Part shown: in pieces, positions 34,481 through 43,026 of the stretch
Layout: every line of letters begins with the position of its first letter
Numbering within the stretch: position 1 is the first letter of the stretch
Source: Pacificoceanicola onchidii
GTDB lineage: Bacteria > Pseudomonadota > Alphaproteobacteria > Rhodobacterales > Rhodobacteraceae
Direction of reading: 5' to 3'
NCBI RefSeq assembly: GCF_004804335.1
Contig: NZ_SRXY01000007.1
Location: 62,001-126,000 of the forward strand
DNA: 64,000 nt
Position numbers and translations under genes: made by a program
The notes under the pieces: generated by a model
Database searches by the model: none
What the model was told of the DNA's origin: nothing
Seen by the model: only the letters and a program-made list of their open reading frames with translations

Positions 34481-36375
34481 GGCTGTGGCATAACCTCGCC
34501 AAGAAAGGCGGTCAAACCTTCCGCGGAAAATGGCTTTCGCAAGACCGGCACATGCGCGCGGGCCTCAATGTGATGCGGATGATCCGAGGGCAGCGACGTC
34601 ATCAGGCGCAGCGGCGTGCCGGGCAGGCGGTCAATCAGGGCGAGGCCCGTCTCATCCCCTTCAAGCGAGATGTCCGACAGGATCAACGCCAGATTGGGCA
34701 GGCCTTCGGCGAGCGCGATGGCTTCGGCGACGGAAGCGGCTTCGACCACGGCATAGCCGAGCGCGGTCAGCATGTCGCGCACCGAGGCCCGCAGATCGTC
34801 GCTGTCTTCGACCAGCAGGGCCAGTGCATCACCAGCCTGCGGTTTCGCCACAGGTTCCGCTGGCCGCAGAGGCAGGCGCAGGGTCACGCGCGCGCCGTTC
34901 CGGACGTTGGACAGGCGGGCGGAGCCGCCGGCGAGCTTGGTCATGTCATAGACCATGGCAAGGCCAAGGCCGGACCCTTCGCCGCCCTTGGTTGTGAAAA
35001 ACGGATCGAGCCCGTGTTCCAGTGCGGTTTCCGAAAAACCGGGGCCTGAATCGGTGACTGTCCATTCCAGCCATGTGTCCTGTATCGCGCGGACCTGCAG
35101 ATCGATCGCCCCGGTTTCGCCGCAGGCGTCCCGTGCGTTCAGGATCAGGTTCAGCAAGGCATCCTGCAAAAGGCCTTCATCCACCATGAAGGCGCCGGTT
35201 GTTGTGTTTTCGGTGGTCAGGGAAATGCCTTCGGGCAGCGTTGGTGTGGCGAGAACCCGCAGGTCGGACAGAAACGCGTCAACGTCCAGCACGCCGGGCT
35301 GCCAGCCGCGTTTGCTTGTGATGTCGGCGATCCGTCCAAGCATGTCACCACCGCGCCGCGCAGCGGAGAGGGTGGCGGTGATGAGCGGCTGGGCGGACTC
35401 GTCCGTTACTTGACGCGCCAGTTTGGACTGCATCCCCAGGATAATGGTCAGAAGATTGGAGAAATCATGCGCCATACCGCTGATCAACTGGGCCGCCAGT
35501 TCCCGGCGGCGGGTCTGCTGCAGGGCGGCGCGGGTTTGGGTTTCCTCGGTGATGTCCTGACTGAGGATATAGACGCCGGGCTCCAGCGGATCAGGGGTGA
35601 AGGCCACGCGAATGCGCCGCGAACTGGCTTCATGGGTGAATTCGAACGTGCTGGGCTGCCCGTCCATGGCGGCTTCGAGGTGGGGCTGCACGCGGCCATA
35701 GGCCTGAGGGCCAAGGGCTTCGGAGATGTGCTGGCCCAGAATGTCAGAGGGTTGACCGGGCATGACCGTCGCTAGGCGTTTGTTGGAAAACGTATAATGC
35801 CCCGTCGCATCGACGCGGGCGATATGGGCTGGAACCATTTCCGTGGTTGTCCGGGTGTGGGCCTCGCTCTCCTGCAACTCGCGCCGAGCCTGTTTCAGGG
35901 CCTTGTTGGTTGCCGCAAGCTCGCGGTTGGTCTTGGCCAGTTCCTCGGAGCGTTTGAGCACCTCTTCGGACAGGGTTTCGGAATGGCTGCGCAGCAGTTG
36001 TTCCTGAGCCTTGGTGTCTGTGATGTCCGTGTAGACCGTGACCCAGCCACCCTGCGGCAGCGGCGCGCCTTCGACCGAAATGGTGCGCCCATTGGCGCGG
36101 GTGCGTTCCATGTAATGCGGCTGAAAGGCGCGGGCGACGTCAACGCGGGTCTGGATGAAATCTCCGGGATCATCCACGGGGCCATATTCGCCGCGCAGCA
36201 CGAGATGGCGGATCGTGTCTTCGAAGCGTGCGCCGGGGGTCGTGTGTTCGGGGGGCAGATCAAACATTTCAGCAAAGCGTGCATTGCACACTTCGAGACG
36301 CAGATCGCTGTTGTAGATGGTCAGGGCCTGCTGAATGAGGTTCAGACCGGCTTGGGTCAGGGCGGTGGTGCTCAT
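34477..36375 (-). CDS. PAS-containing hybrid histidine kinase
   Basis: 632-residue sensor with no transmembrane helix, so probably cytoplasmic. Domains in order: PAS-like (about 8-115, starting ALTIYNSDLRLEVCNARFAE), a coiled coil (about 125-170), a second PAS (about 175-285), the HisKA helix with phospho-acceptor H303 in ISGMAHDFSNLL, the ATPase domain (LILNARDACG, DSGPGF, GSGLGLAMVYD), and a C-terminal receiver with D568 in LILSDISLEGDETG. The HDFSN form of the H-box is the type seen in PAS hybrid kinases of this class. It is coupled to the downstream regulator and transcribed away from the CoA-ligase/transporter operon, with a 261-base region between them. Confidence 0.94.
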   Translation of the reverse strand: MSTTALTQAGLNLIQQALTIYNSDLRLEVCNARFAEMFDLPPEHTTPGARFEDTIRHLVLRGEYGPVDDPGDFIQTRVDVARAFQPHYMERTRANGRTISVEGAPLPQGGWVTVYTDITDTKAQEQLLRSHSETLSEEVLKRSEELAKTNRELAATNKALKQARRELQESEAHTRTTTEMVPAHIARVDATGHYTFSNKRLATVMPGQPSDILGQHISEALGPQAYGRVQPHLEAAMDGQPSTFEFTHEASSRRIRVAFTPDPLEPGVYILSQDITEETQTRAALQQTRRRELAAQLISGMAHDFSNLLTIILGMQSKLARQVTDESAQPLITATLSAARRGGDMLGRIADITSKRGWQPGVLDVDAFLSDLRVLATPTLPEGISLTTENTTTGAFMVDEGLLQDALLNLILNARDACGETGAIDLQVRAIQDTWLEWTVTDSGPGFSETALEHGLDPFFTTKGGEGSGLGLAMVYDMTKLAGGSARLSNVRNGARVTLRLPLRPAEPVAKPQAGDALALLVEDSDDLRASVRDMLTALGYAVVEAASVAEAIALAEGLPNLALILSDISLEGDETGLALIDRLPGTPLRLMTSLPSDHPHHIEARAHVPVLRKPFSAEGLTAFLGEVMPQP

Positions 36376-36636
36376 GGGGCGGACCCTATGTCGGGGCGCG
36401 AGGCTTGGGAAGAGGCCGTGGCGGCGGAGCTGTTTCTTCGAAAGCCGCCCCGCCCGCCCCGACGATCCCGAAAGCGCGTTGTTACAATTGGTTAGATTTT
36501 GGAAAAGTTCAGGAAAAAGTTGACCGCCAGCCTGAGAGGCGACCAAGATGGTCACCAGAATCGCGCGAAGCGATCGGGCCTTTGAGGAGAGGTCCAGTCT
36601 GGGTGCCGCTATGTCGGCATGACGGGAGGAAAAGCT

Positions 36637-38607
36637 TTGGTTGAGATGGTGAAGGGCGCAGAGGGACTGCGCTCGGTCCCTGCCTTGTTGGCGCGCAACG
36701 TGCGGGAGTTCGGGGATTCCCCGGCTTACCGCGAAAAAGAATTCGGCATCTGGCAAAGCTGGACGTGGAAGGAAACCGCCGAGGAGATCGAGGCGCTTGC
36801 GCTTGGTCTGTTGAACCTTGGCGTGAACCCGGGCGATCACATCGCCATTATCGGGCGCAATCGCCCGTCGCTCTATTGGTCGATGGTCGCCGCCGAGATG
36901 TGCGGCGCCGTGCCGGTGCCGCTCTATCAGGATGCGGTCGCCGAAGAGATGGAATACGTGCTGGGCCACTGCGGTGCCCGGTTTGTCATCGCGGCGGATC
37001 AGGAGCAGGTCGACAAGGTCATCGAGATTCAGGACGACCTGCACCAGTTCGAGCATATGATCTATGTCGATCCGCGCGGCATGCGGAAGTATGATCACAC
37101 GACATTGCATGACTTCAGCCATGTGCAGGCGCAGGGGCGTGCAGCCTACGACGAATACATCAAGGAGCTGGAGAAGCGGCGCGGGGCGCTGGGCTATGAC
37201 GACACATGCGTGATGCTCTACACCTCCGGTACCACCGGCAAACCCAAGGGCGTTGTGCTCTCGAACCGCAATATCATCGAAGCCGCCAAGTCCTCTGCCG
37301 AGTTCGACGATCTGCGCCGCAGTGATGAGGTTCTGGCCTATCTGCCGATGGCATGGGTCGGGGATTTCATCTTTTCGATTGGCCAGGCGATGTGGAAAGG
37401 GTTCTGTGTCAACTGCCCCGAAAGCGCCGATACGCTGCTGACCGATCTGCGGGAAATCGCGCCGAGTTACTATTTTGCGCCGCCGCGGATCTTCGAGACG
37501 CAGCTGACGCAGATCATGATCCGGATGGAAGACGCCGGGCCGACCAAGCAGAAGATTTTCAAGCATTTCATGGAGCACGCCCGCAAAGTGGGTCCTGCGA
37601 TCCTAGACGGCAAACCCGTGGGCATGATGGACCGGCTGAAATACAGCCTTGGTGAGTTCATGGTCTATGGGCCTTTGAAGAATGCCATGGGTTTTTCAAA
37701 AGTCCGCGTTGGCTACACCGCCGGGGAAGCGATCGGGCCGGAAATCTTTGATTTCTATCGCTCCTTGGGGATCAACCTGAAGCAACTCTACGGCCAGACG
37801 GAGGCCTCGGTGTTCATTACCGTGCAGCCCGATGGCGAAGTGCGGTCGGACACTGTGGGCGTGCCTGCACCGGGCGTGGAGATTCGCATCGCCGACAATG
37901 GCGAGGTGTTCTACCGCTCGCCGGGGACCTTCGTGGAGTACTACAAGAACCCGGAAAGCACCGCAGACACCAAGGATCCGGAAGGCTGGGTCGCAACCGG
38001 GGATGCGGGCTTCTTCGAGGAAACCTCCGGGCATCTTCGGATCATCGACCGGGCCAAAGATGTGGGTCAGATGGCTTCGGGCGCGATGTTTGCGCCGAAG
38101 TACGTGGAGAACAAGCTGAAGTTCTTCCCCAATATTCTGGAAGCCGTGGTGTTTGGCGCGGGCCAGGATCGCTGTGTGGCCTTTATCAACATCGACCTGA
38201 CAGCGGTGGGCAACTGGGCAGAGCGGAACAACATTGCCTATGCGTCCTACCAGGAACTGGCGCAGCATCCGCAGGTGCTTGAGACCATTCAAGGCCACAT
38301 CGAAGAGGTGAACACCTCCGTGGCTGAGGATGTCATGCTGTCGGGCTGTCAGATTCACCGGTTCCTCGTCCTGCACAAGGAACTGGATGCGGATGACGGG
38401 GAAATGACCCGGACGCGCAAGGTGAAGCGCAAGGTTATCGGCGAGAAGTTCGATGATCTTCTGGCGGCTTTGTACGATGGATCGGACAGCGTCTACACCG
38501 AAACGGAAGTGACCTACGAAGACGGGCGCAAAGGCGCGATCAAGGCGACGCTGAGCCTGCGCGATGCGAAGGTTGTGCCCGTGGCGGCCAAAGTGGCGGC
38601 GGAATGA
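36637..38607 (+). CDS. Long-chain-type acyl-CoA synthetase (ANL superfamily)
   Basis: 656-residue AMP-forming enzyme that activates a carboxylic acid as its CoA thioester. The P-loop Y195-T-S-G-T-T-G-K-P-K-G, the GQTEASVF motif, the hinge aspartate in GWVATGDAGFF, and the C-terminal DRAKDVGQMASG are visible. The size and the long insert before the hinge fit long-chain ligases. The start is best placed at TTG 36637, seven bases after GGGAGG; an ATG at 36619 is upstream of that SD, and one at 36646 is too far. It heads a Liv-type ABC transporter operon, so the activated acid is probably the imported one. The DRAKDVGQMA wording deviates from the usual DR.K-D-x-I-K-x-x-G. Confidence 0.93.
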   Translation: MVEMVKGAEGLRSVPALLARNVREFGDSPAYREKEFGIWQSWTWKETAEEIEALALGLLNLGVNPGDHIAIIGRNRPSLYWSMVAAEMCGAVPVPLYQDAVAEEMEYVLGHCGARFVIAADQEQVDKVIEIQDDLHQFEHMIYVDPRGMRKYDHTTLHDFSHVQAQGRAAYDEYIKELEKRRGALGYDDTCVMLYTSGTTGKPKGVVLSNRNIIEAAKSSAEFDDLRRSDEVLAYLPMAWVGDFIFSIGQAMWKGFCVNCPESADTLLTDLREIAPSYYFAPPRIFETQLTQIMIRMEDAGPTKQKIFKHFMEHARKVGPAILDGKPVGMMDRLKYSLGEFMVYGPLKNAMGFSKVRVGYTAGEAIGPEIFDFYRSLGINLKQLYGQTEASVFITVQPDGEVRSDTVGVPAPGVEIRIADNGEVFYRSPGTFVEYYKNPESTADTKDPEGWVATGDAGFFEETSGHLRIIDRAKDVGQMASGAMFAPKYVENKLKFFPNILEAVVFGAGQDRCVAFINIDLTAVGNWAERNNIAYASYQELAQHPQVLETIQGHIEEVNTSVAEDVMLSGCQIHRFLVLHKELDADDGEMTRTRKVKRKVIGEKFDDLLAALYDGSDSVYTETEVTYEDGRKGAIKATLSLRDAKVVPVAAKVAAE

Positions 38608-39221
38608 TGGCTGTCGCTGGTTGCCGGGGGCAACATCGCCCCACCCACCATCCCGTGGGCGCGGCCCTTGGGCTCTGCGTCGGGCTTTCCGCCGCGGGGC
38701 CTGTGGTGGCGGCTTCGGCGGACACTGGCATCTGGTTGACTGCTGCAGACCGGTGCATGGAGGCAATGGTCAACGGTGAGCGTCTGAACGTGGAGGGCTT
38801 CACCCCTCTGTTCAACAATGCGGATGCAGACAGTGCGTGGCCAGCGCAAGAGTTTTGGCACGCGGGACGCGTGGCAATTGAACAAGTCTCTCGGGAAACC
38901 GGGGCAACAGTTCCGATCCGAAGCTGCAAGGTCGTGTCTCAAGCGAAGTTTTCGTCAGACGCCCTGTCCGAAATTGGCGAGACTTTCGGAGAGAGACTTG
39001 CAACTGAAAAGGCAAATGGAGCGTTTGTCGACGGGAAAACGCGCCGAAAGGTCGATCTTGGTCGCGTCGTTGCATTGAGCAAGGCAGAGCCAAATGCACG
39101 CGGATGCCAAGTGAATGTGCTGTTCATGGTCGATCTGGACAAGGCATTGGCCGTCGCTGAATTCAAAGAACGTCCGGGCCAGGACTGCGGAACAGTTTTG
39201 TCGAAGGAAAGCAGTGAATGA
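38604..39221 (+). CDS. Exported protein of unknown function between ligase and transporter genes
   Basis: 205 residues, no family recognised. A hydrophobic stretch near residue 20 (VGAALGLCVGLSAAGPVVAA) looks like a signal peptide with a long polar N-terminus; the mature part has four cysteines (DRCMEA, RSCKVV, ARGCQV, QDCGTV), which would suit two disulfides in the periplasm. The gene overlaps its neighbours by four bases on both sides (ATGA twice), so it is locked into the operon. From about 38900 the base composition is visibly lower in GC than its neighbours, hinting at a later insertion. The N-terminus could alternatively start at the second ATG. Confidence 0.7.
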   Translation: MMAVAGCRGQHRPTHHPVGAALGLCVGLSAAGPVVAASADTGIWLTAADRCMEAMVNGERLNVEGFTPLFNNADADSAWPAQEFWHAGRVAIEQVSRETGATVPIRSCKVVSQAKFSSDALSEIGETFGERLATEKANGAFVDGKTRRKVDLGRVVALSKAEPNARGCQVNVLFMVDLDKALAVAEFKERPGQDCGTVLSKESSE

Positions 39222-40030
39222 AAGACACTGAAGGATACGTCACAGCCGATGGGCGCCAGATTGGCGGCACCCTGATGGAGTTGAAGAACATCACGCTGAA
39301 GTTCGGCGGGGTGACGGCGATTTCCGATATCTCCTTTGATATCCACGAGGGAGAAATCCGGGCGATCATCGGGCCGAACGGCGCGGGCAAGTCCTCCATG
39401 CTCAACATCATCAGCGGCTTCTACACCCCGACGATTGGTGAGCTGTGGTACAAAGGCGCGAAACGTCCGGCGATGAAACCCTTTGAGGTCGCGCGGATGG
39501 GCGTGGCGCGGACGTTCCAGAACATCGCTCTTTTTGAAGGGATGACAGTACTCGACAACGTCATGACCGGACGGCTGACGCATATGCATGCCGGGATCGG
39601 GGCGCAGGCGCTTTGGTATGGCAAGGCGCGCAACGAGGAGATCGAGAACCGCGAAAAGGTGGAGGAGGTCATCGACTTCCTTGAGATCCAGAACATCCGC
39701 AAAACGCCGGTTGGCCGCCTGCCTTATGGTTTGAAGAAGCGGGTTGAGTTGGCGCGGGCGCTGGCGGCAGAGCCGTCGATCCTGCTGCTCGATGAGCCGA
39801 TGGCGGGCATGAACGTCGAGGAAAAAGAGGACATGTCCCGCTTTATCCTTGATGTGAATGACGAATTTGGAACCACGATTTGCCTGATCGAGCACGACAT
39901 GGGCGTGGTCATGGACTTGTCTGATCGTGTGGTGGTCATGGACTACGGCAAAAAGATCGGGGACGGTCCGCCAGAAGAGGTGCGCAGCAATCAGGACGTG
40001 ATTGATGCCTATCTGGGGGTGGCGCATTGA
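39218..40030 (+). CDS. Liv-type ABC transporter ATPase (LivG-like)
   Basis: 270-residue ATPase. Walker A GPNGAGKSSML, the signature region LPYGLKKRVELARALA, and Walker B with LLDEPMAG are clear; the C-terminus ends EVRSNQDVIDAYLG, as in LivG. About 18 extra residues precede the first strand. It is coupled to the preceding unknown gene by an ATGA overlap. With the LivF-like ATPase at 44.5 kb it would form the heterodimeric motor of the importer. Confidence 0.94.
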   Translation: MKDTEGYVTADGRQIGGTLMELKNITLKFGGVTAISDISFDIHEGEIRAIIGPNGAGKSSMLNIISGFYTPTIGELWYKGAKRPAMKPFEVARMGVARTFQNIALFEGMTVLDNVMTGRLTHMHAGIGAQALWYGKARNEEIENREKVEEVIDFLEIQNIRKTPVGRLPYGLKKRVELARALAAEPSILLLDEPMAGMNVEEKEDMSRFILDVNDEFGTTICLIEHDMGVVMDLSDRVVVMDYGKKIGDGPPEEVRSNQDVIDAYLGVAH

Positions 40031-40043
40031 GACGGGTTGCAAG

Positions 40044-40104
40044 ATTGGGGCGCTGCCCCGCCGCCTGCGGCGCGCGCCCCGGGATATTTGACGCACAAAG
40101 AAAC
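40044..40104 (+). repeat. Intergenic repeat, copy 2 (diverged)
   Basis: Has the same order as the copy at 62008: TTGGGGCGCTGCCCC, a short GC-rich spacer, CCCCG, an A/T box and CAAAGAAA. It lies in the 103-base gap between the LivG-like and LivH-like genes, inside an operon. Confidence 0.6.
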
Positions 40105-40133
40105 GCGCGAGAGACGCGGACGGGAGAGCGGAC

Positions 40134-41087
40134 ATGCTGAAAGACATCTTCATCACACCCTTCGCGGATATGATCGACGCGCCGGACTTCCTCTTGCAGG
40201 TGCTCTGGGAAGGGCTCGTATCCGGCATTCTTTACGCGCTCATCGCGCTGGGGTTTGTCCTGATCTTCCGCTCGTCCCGGATTTTCAACTTTGCGCAAGG
40301 CATCATGGTGGTGTTTGCCGCGTTGACGCTTGTGGGGCTGCATGCCTTTGGCGTGCCCGCGTGGATTTCCGTGATCCTCACGCTGGGGGTCATGTTCGGG
40401 CTTGCGGTGAGCATTGAGCGGATCGTGTTGCGGCCGCTGGTCGGGCAACCGGACATCATTCTGTTCATGGCGACCATTGGGATCACGCTTTTCCTGATTG
40501 GTTTTGGCGAGATCATCTTCGGCGGTGAAAACAAGGTGATGATCACCGAAGAGCTGGGCATTCCGACGGACAGCGTCCTGCTGGAGCCTTGGGGTGGTCT
40601 GCTGATCCTGGAGGAAAAGGACATCACGGCAGTTGCGGTCGCGGCGCTTCTGGTGATTGCGCTGCTGGCTTTCCTGAACAAGACGCGTATGGGCCGGGCG
40701 ATCCGGGCTTTGGGTGACGATCATCAGGCGGCTCTGTCCGTGGGGATCTCGCTGCAGACGGTCTGGGTTCTGGTCTGGTTCATCGCAGGGATTATCGCTC
40801 TGGTCACAGGCATCGCCTGGGGCGCACGGGCCGGGGTCAGCTTTGCGCTCGAAGTGATCGCCTACAAGGCTCTGCCGGTTCTGATGCTGGGCGGTCTTGA
40901 GAGTATCACCGGGGCGATCATAGGCGGGCTTCTGATTGGCCTGTCTGAGAAGCTTTTTGAGATTTACTGGGGTCAGCCGCTTCTGGGGGGCAACACCGAG
41001 ACCTGGTTTGCCTTTGTGCTGGCGCTGATCGTGCTGCTCTTCCGCCCGCAGGGTCTGTTCGGGGAGCGCATCATCGAAAGGGTCTAG
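40134..41087 (+). CDS. Liv-type ABC transporter permease (LivH-like)
   Basis: 317-residue inner-membrane protein with about eight hydrophobic segments. GLVSGILYALIALGFVLIFR and SSRIFNFAQGIMVVFAA are the LivH signatures near the N-terminus; AIRALGDDHQAALSVGISLQ is the ATPase-contact loop. It partners with the LivM-like permease encoded 0.75 kb downstream. Two small genes intervene between the permease genes, which is not the standard liv order. Confidence 0.94.
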   Translation: MLKDIFITPFADMIDAPDFLLQVLWEGLVSGILYALIALGFVLIFRSSRIFNFAQGIMVVFAALTLVGLHAFGVPAWISVILTLGVMFGLAVSIERIVLRPLVGQPDIILFMATIGITLFLIGFGEIIFGGENKVMITEELGIPTDSVLLEPWGGLLILEEKDITAVAVAALLVIALLAFLNKTRMGRAIRALGDDHQAALSVGISLQTVWVLVWFIAGIIALVTGIAWGARAGVSFALEVIAYKALPVLMLGGLESITGAIIGGLLIGLSEKLFEIYWGQPLLGGNTETWFAFVLALIVLLFRPQGLFGERIIERV

Positions 41088-41237
41088 GGCGGCGCGGGGC
41101 GCGCCGCCGGGGAGATCGAAACGGGTCAAGGCCCCAGGATCTCCCCGACAGAAGGTTGGAAAGAAGATCGCATTTGGCGACAGTGCAGAACGAAGTAACT
41201 GAAGGAAAGCGTCGAAAGTCGTGAAGGGAGCCAAACC

Positions 41238-41486
41238 ATGTCCAAGCTAATCGCAATTCTGAACGTTATCGCATGGTCGGGTTTCTGGTGCTTTGGATAT
41301 TTGGCGCTGACGACTGATCCGGATGCATCCGGGCGCATGGTGACCGCGATGGTGCTGGCGGTGGTTGGCGCGGGGCTTGGGCTTTGGGCCTGGTTCTGGC
41401 TGGTCAAGCACACCGAGGAGATCGGCTACGCGCCGAAGAGCGGTAGCCGGGCGCGGTACGAAGTGGACGAGGGTCTCGATGTCTAA
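41238..41486 (+). CDS. Small two-helix membrane protein, unknown
   Basis: 82 residues with two hydrophobic helices (AILNVIAWSGFWCFGYLAL and VTAMVLAVVGAGLGLWAWFW) and a charged cytoplasmic tail. No family recognised. Its stop overlaps the start of the next small gene by 8 bases, so the two are co-translated, and both lie between the LivH-like and LivM-like permease genes. A regulatory or accessory subunit of the transporter is the natural guess, but nothing in the sequence proves it. The ATG at 41238 is preceded by GGGAG about 8 bases upstream. Confidence 0.7.
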   Translation: MSKLIAILNVIAWSGFWCFGYLALTTDPDASGRMVTAMVLAVVGAGLGLWAWFWLVKHTEEIGYAPKSGSRARYEVDEGLDV

Positions 41487-41751
41487 GCAACCGAGATTGG
41501 ATGGAGAGTTTGACGACGCGCAGGCCGAGACATCGCGGGAGCGGGATGTGGCCGACTTGGCCCGCGGGGCCGATGGCCTGACGGAAGGCTACGACGCGGA
41601 GACGGTTGCGCGTGGTCTTCTGGAGGCGCAACTCGCGGCGGCGAGTGCCATGTTCACGGCCTCCATGGCCGTCACGACAGGATCGTTCAAGGCCATGGCA
41701 GCCTTTTGGGGCGCCGATCAGACCGGCCGGGACGACAAGGACAAGTCATAG
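41479..41751 (+). CDS. Small soluble protein of unknown function
   Basis: 90 residues. The first 45 are acidic and polar; the rest forms a hydrophobic or amphipathic helix (AQLAAASAMFTASMAVTTGS) rich in alanine and methionine, which could lie on a membrane or oligomerise. Not recognised as any family. The start ATG lies inside the end of the membrane-protein gene (8-base overlap). It is followed by a GC hairpin and then the LivM-like permease gene. Confidence 0.68.
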   Translation: MSKQPRLDGEFDDAQAETSRERDVADLARGADGLTEGYDAETVARGLLEAQLAAASAMFTASMAVTTGSFKAMAAFWGADQTGRDDKDKS

Positions 41752-41797
41752 GGGCCTGCTTGGGCGGGCCCTGACACAGGGAGGAACCGGGCGTAGG

Positions 41798-41814
41798 GCG
41801 GGGCTTTGCCCCGC
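41798..41814. other. GC hairpin between small ORF and LivM-like gene
   Basis: Seven-base-pair stem GCGGGGC-TTT-GCCCCGC preceded by CGTAGG. The same wording in inverted orientation (GCGGGGC-ACA-GCCCCGC then CCTACG) lies at 42924-42946, so this hairpin is a second repeat type in the operon. Confidence 0.6.
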
Positions 41815-41840
41815 ACGCCTGGAAAAGGGAAGAGACGGAT

Positions 41841-42917
41841 ATGCTGTATCGCACCGCAGGGCAGTTCAAAACGAGTTATGAGGCTGATCAGGCCTTGTTC
41901 CCGATCAAGCAGGATGCCTTCCTGCTCGGGGTGATCCTTCTTCTGGCCGTGGTGGTCTTTCCGCTGACTGCCAGTGAATTTACCTTTCAGACGCTGCTGA
42001 TCCCGATCCTGATCTATTCGCTTGCGGCATTGGGGCTCAACATCCTGACGGGGTTTGCCGGGCAGTTGTCGCTGGGCACCGCCGCCTTCATGGGGGTCGG
42101 GGCTTATGCCTGCTACAAGATGATCACCCTGATGCCGTGGATGAACCCGATTGTGGCGATTCTGCTTTCTGGCGTGTTCAGCGCCGGGATCGGGGTTGCT
42201 TTCGGCATTCCGTCCTTGCGGATCAAGGGGTTCTACCTCGCAATCGCGACGCTGGCGGCACAGTTCTTTCTCGTCTGGCTCTTCGAGAAATGGGCCTGGC
42301 TCTACAACTACAACGCCTCTGGCGCGATCCAGGTGCCGAACCTTGAGATGTTCGGGGTCTACGTGTCCGGCCCGCAGGCCAGTTCGATTGTGCAATACTA
42401 TGTGGTGCTCTTCATCGTCGGACTGCTGACCTGGGTCTGCATCAACCTCACACGCGGCAATCTGGGCCGGACGTGGAAAGCGACGCGGGATATGGATATC
42501 GCGGCGGAGCTCATCGGCATCAACCTGATGAAATCGAAGCTCACGGCCTTTGCAGTCTCTTCCTACATCGTCGGTGTGGCAGGAGCGCTGTTCGTCTTCA
42601 TGTGGCGCGGGGCGGCGGAACCGAACCTTTTCGACATCCCGCTCAGCTTCCGCATCCTGTTCATCGCGATCATCGGCGGGCTGGGGTCCGTCATGGGCAA
42701 CTACCTTGGCGCGATCCTGATTGTCGGCCTGCCGGTTGTGCTCAACCTGCTGCCCAATGCGCTGGGCATTCCGATTGGCTCGGCCACGGTGGAGCATCTG
42801 AATATCATGATCGTCGGCTCGCTGATCGTGTTCTTCCTGATCGTTGAGCCGCATGGGCTGGCACAGCTCTGGCGGTTGATCCGGGAGAAACTGATCATCT
42901 GGCCTTTCCCCCACTAA
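41841..42917 (+). CDS. Liv-type ABC transporter permease (LivM-like)
   Basis: 358-residue inner-membrane protein. LAALGLNILTGFAGQLSLGT near residue 60 is the LivM hallmark; RIKGFYLAIATLAAQFFLVW and AIIGGLGSVMGNYLGAILIV are further family blocks. A roughly 30-residue hydrophilic N-terminal extension (LYRTAGQFKTSYEADQALFP) precedes the first helix. It forms the channel with the LivH-like subunit. It is followed by two hairpins before the binding-protein gene. Confidence 0.94.
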   Translation: MLYRTAGQFKTSYEADQALFPIKQDAFLLGVILLLAVVVFPLTASEFTFQTLLIPILIYSLAALGLNILTGFAGQLSLGTAAFMGVGAYACYKMITLMPWMNPIVAILLSGVFSAGIGVAFGIPSLRIKGFYLAIATLAAQFFLVWLFEKWAWLYNYNASGAIQVPNLEMFGVYVSGPQASSIVQYYVVLFIVGLLTWVCINLTRGNLGRTWKATRDMDIAAELIGINLMKSKLTAFAVSSYIVGVAGALFVFMWRGAAEPNLFDIPLSFRILFIAIIGGLGSVMGNYLGAILIVGLPVVLNLLPNALGIPIGSATVEHLNIMIVGSLIVFFLIVEPHGLAQLWRLIREKLIIWPFPH

Positions 42918-42923
42918 GGGGAC

Positions 42924-42980
42924 GCGGGGCACAGCCCCGCCCTACGAACTCTGCGCGCCCCGAAGAGGAGCGGGGCGCGC
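42924..42980. other. Two strong hairpins ahead of the binding-protein gene
   Basis: GCGGGGC-ACA-GCCCCGC at 42924-42940 and a 9-bp stem GCGCGCCCC / GGGGCGCGC at 42953-42980 (10-base loop). They stand between the LivM-like stop and the binding-protein start. There is no T-run, so mRNA stabilisation or processing fits better than termination. Confidence 0.6.
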
Positions 42981-43026
42981 ATCCTCAATCCGAAGTGACA
43001 AACAGAATTCTCAGGGAGGAGATACC

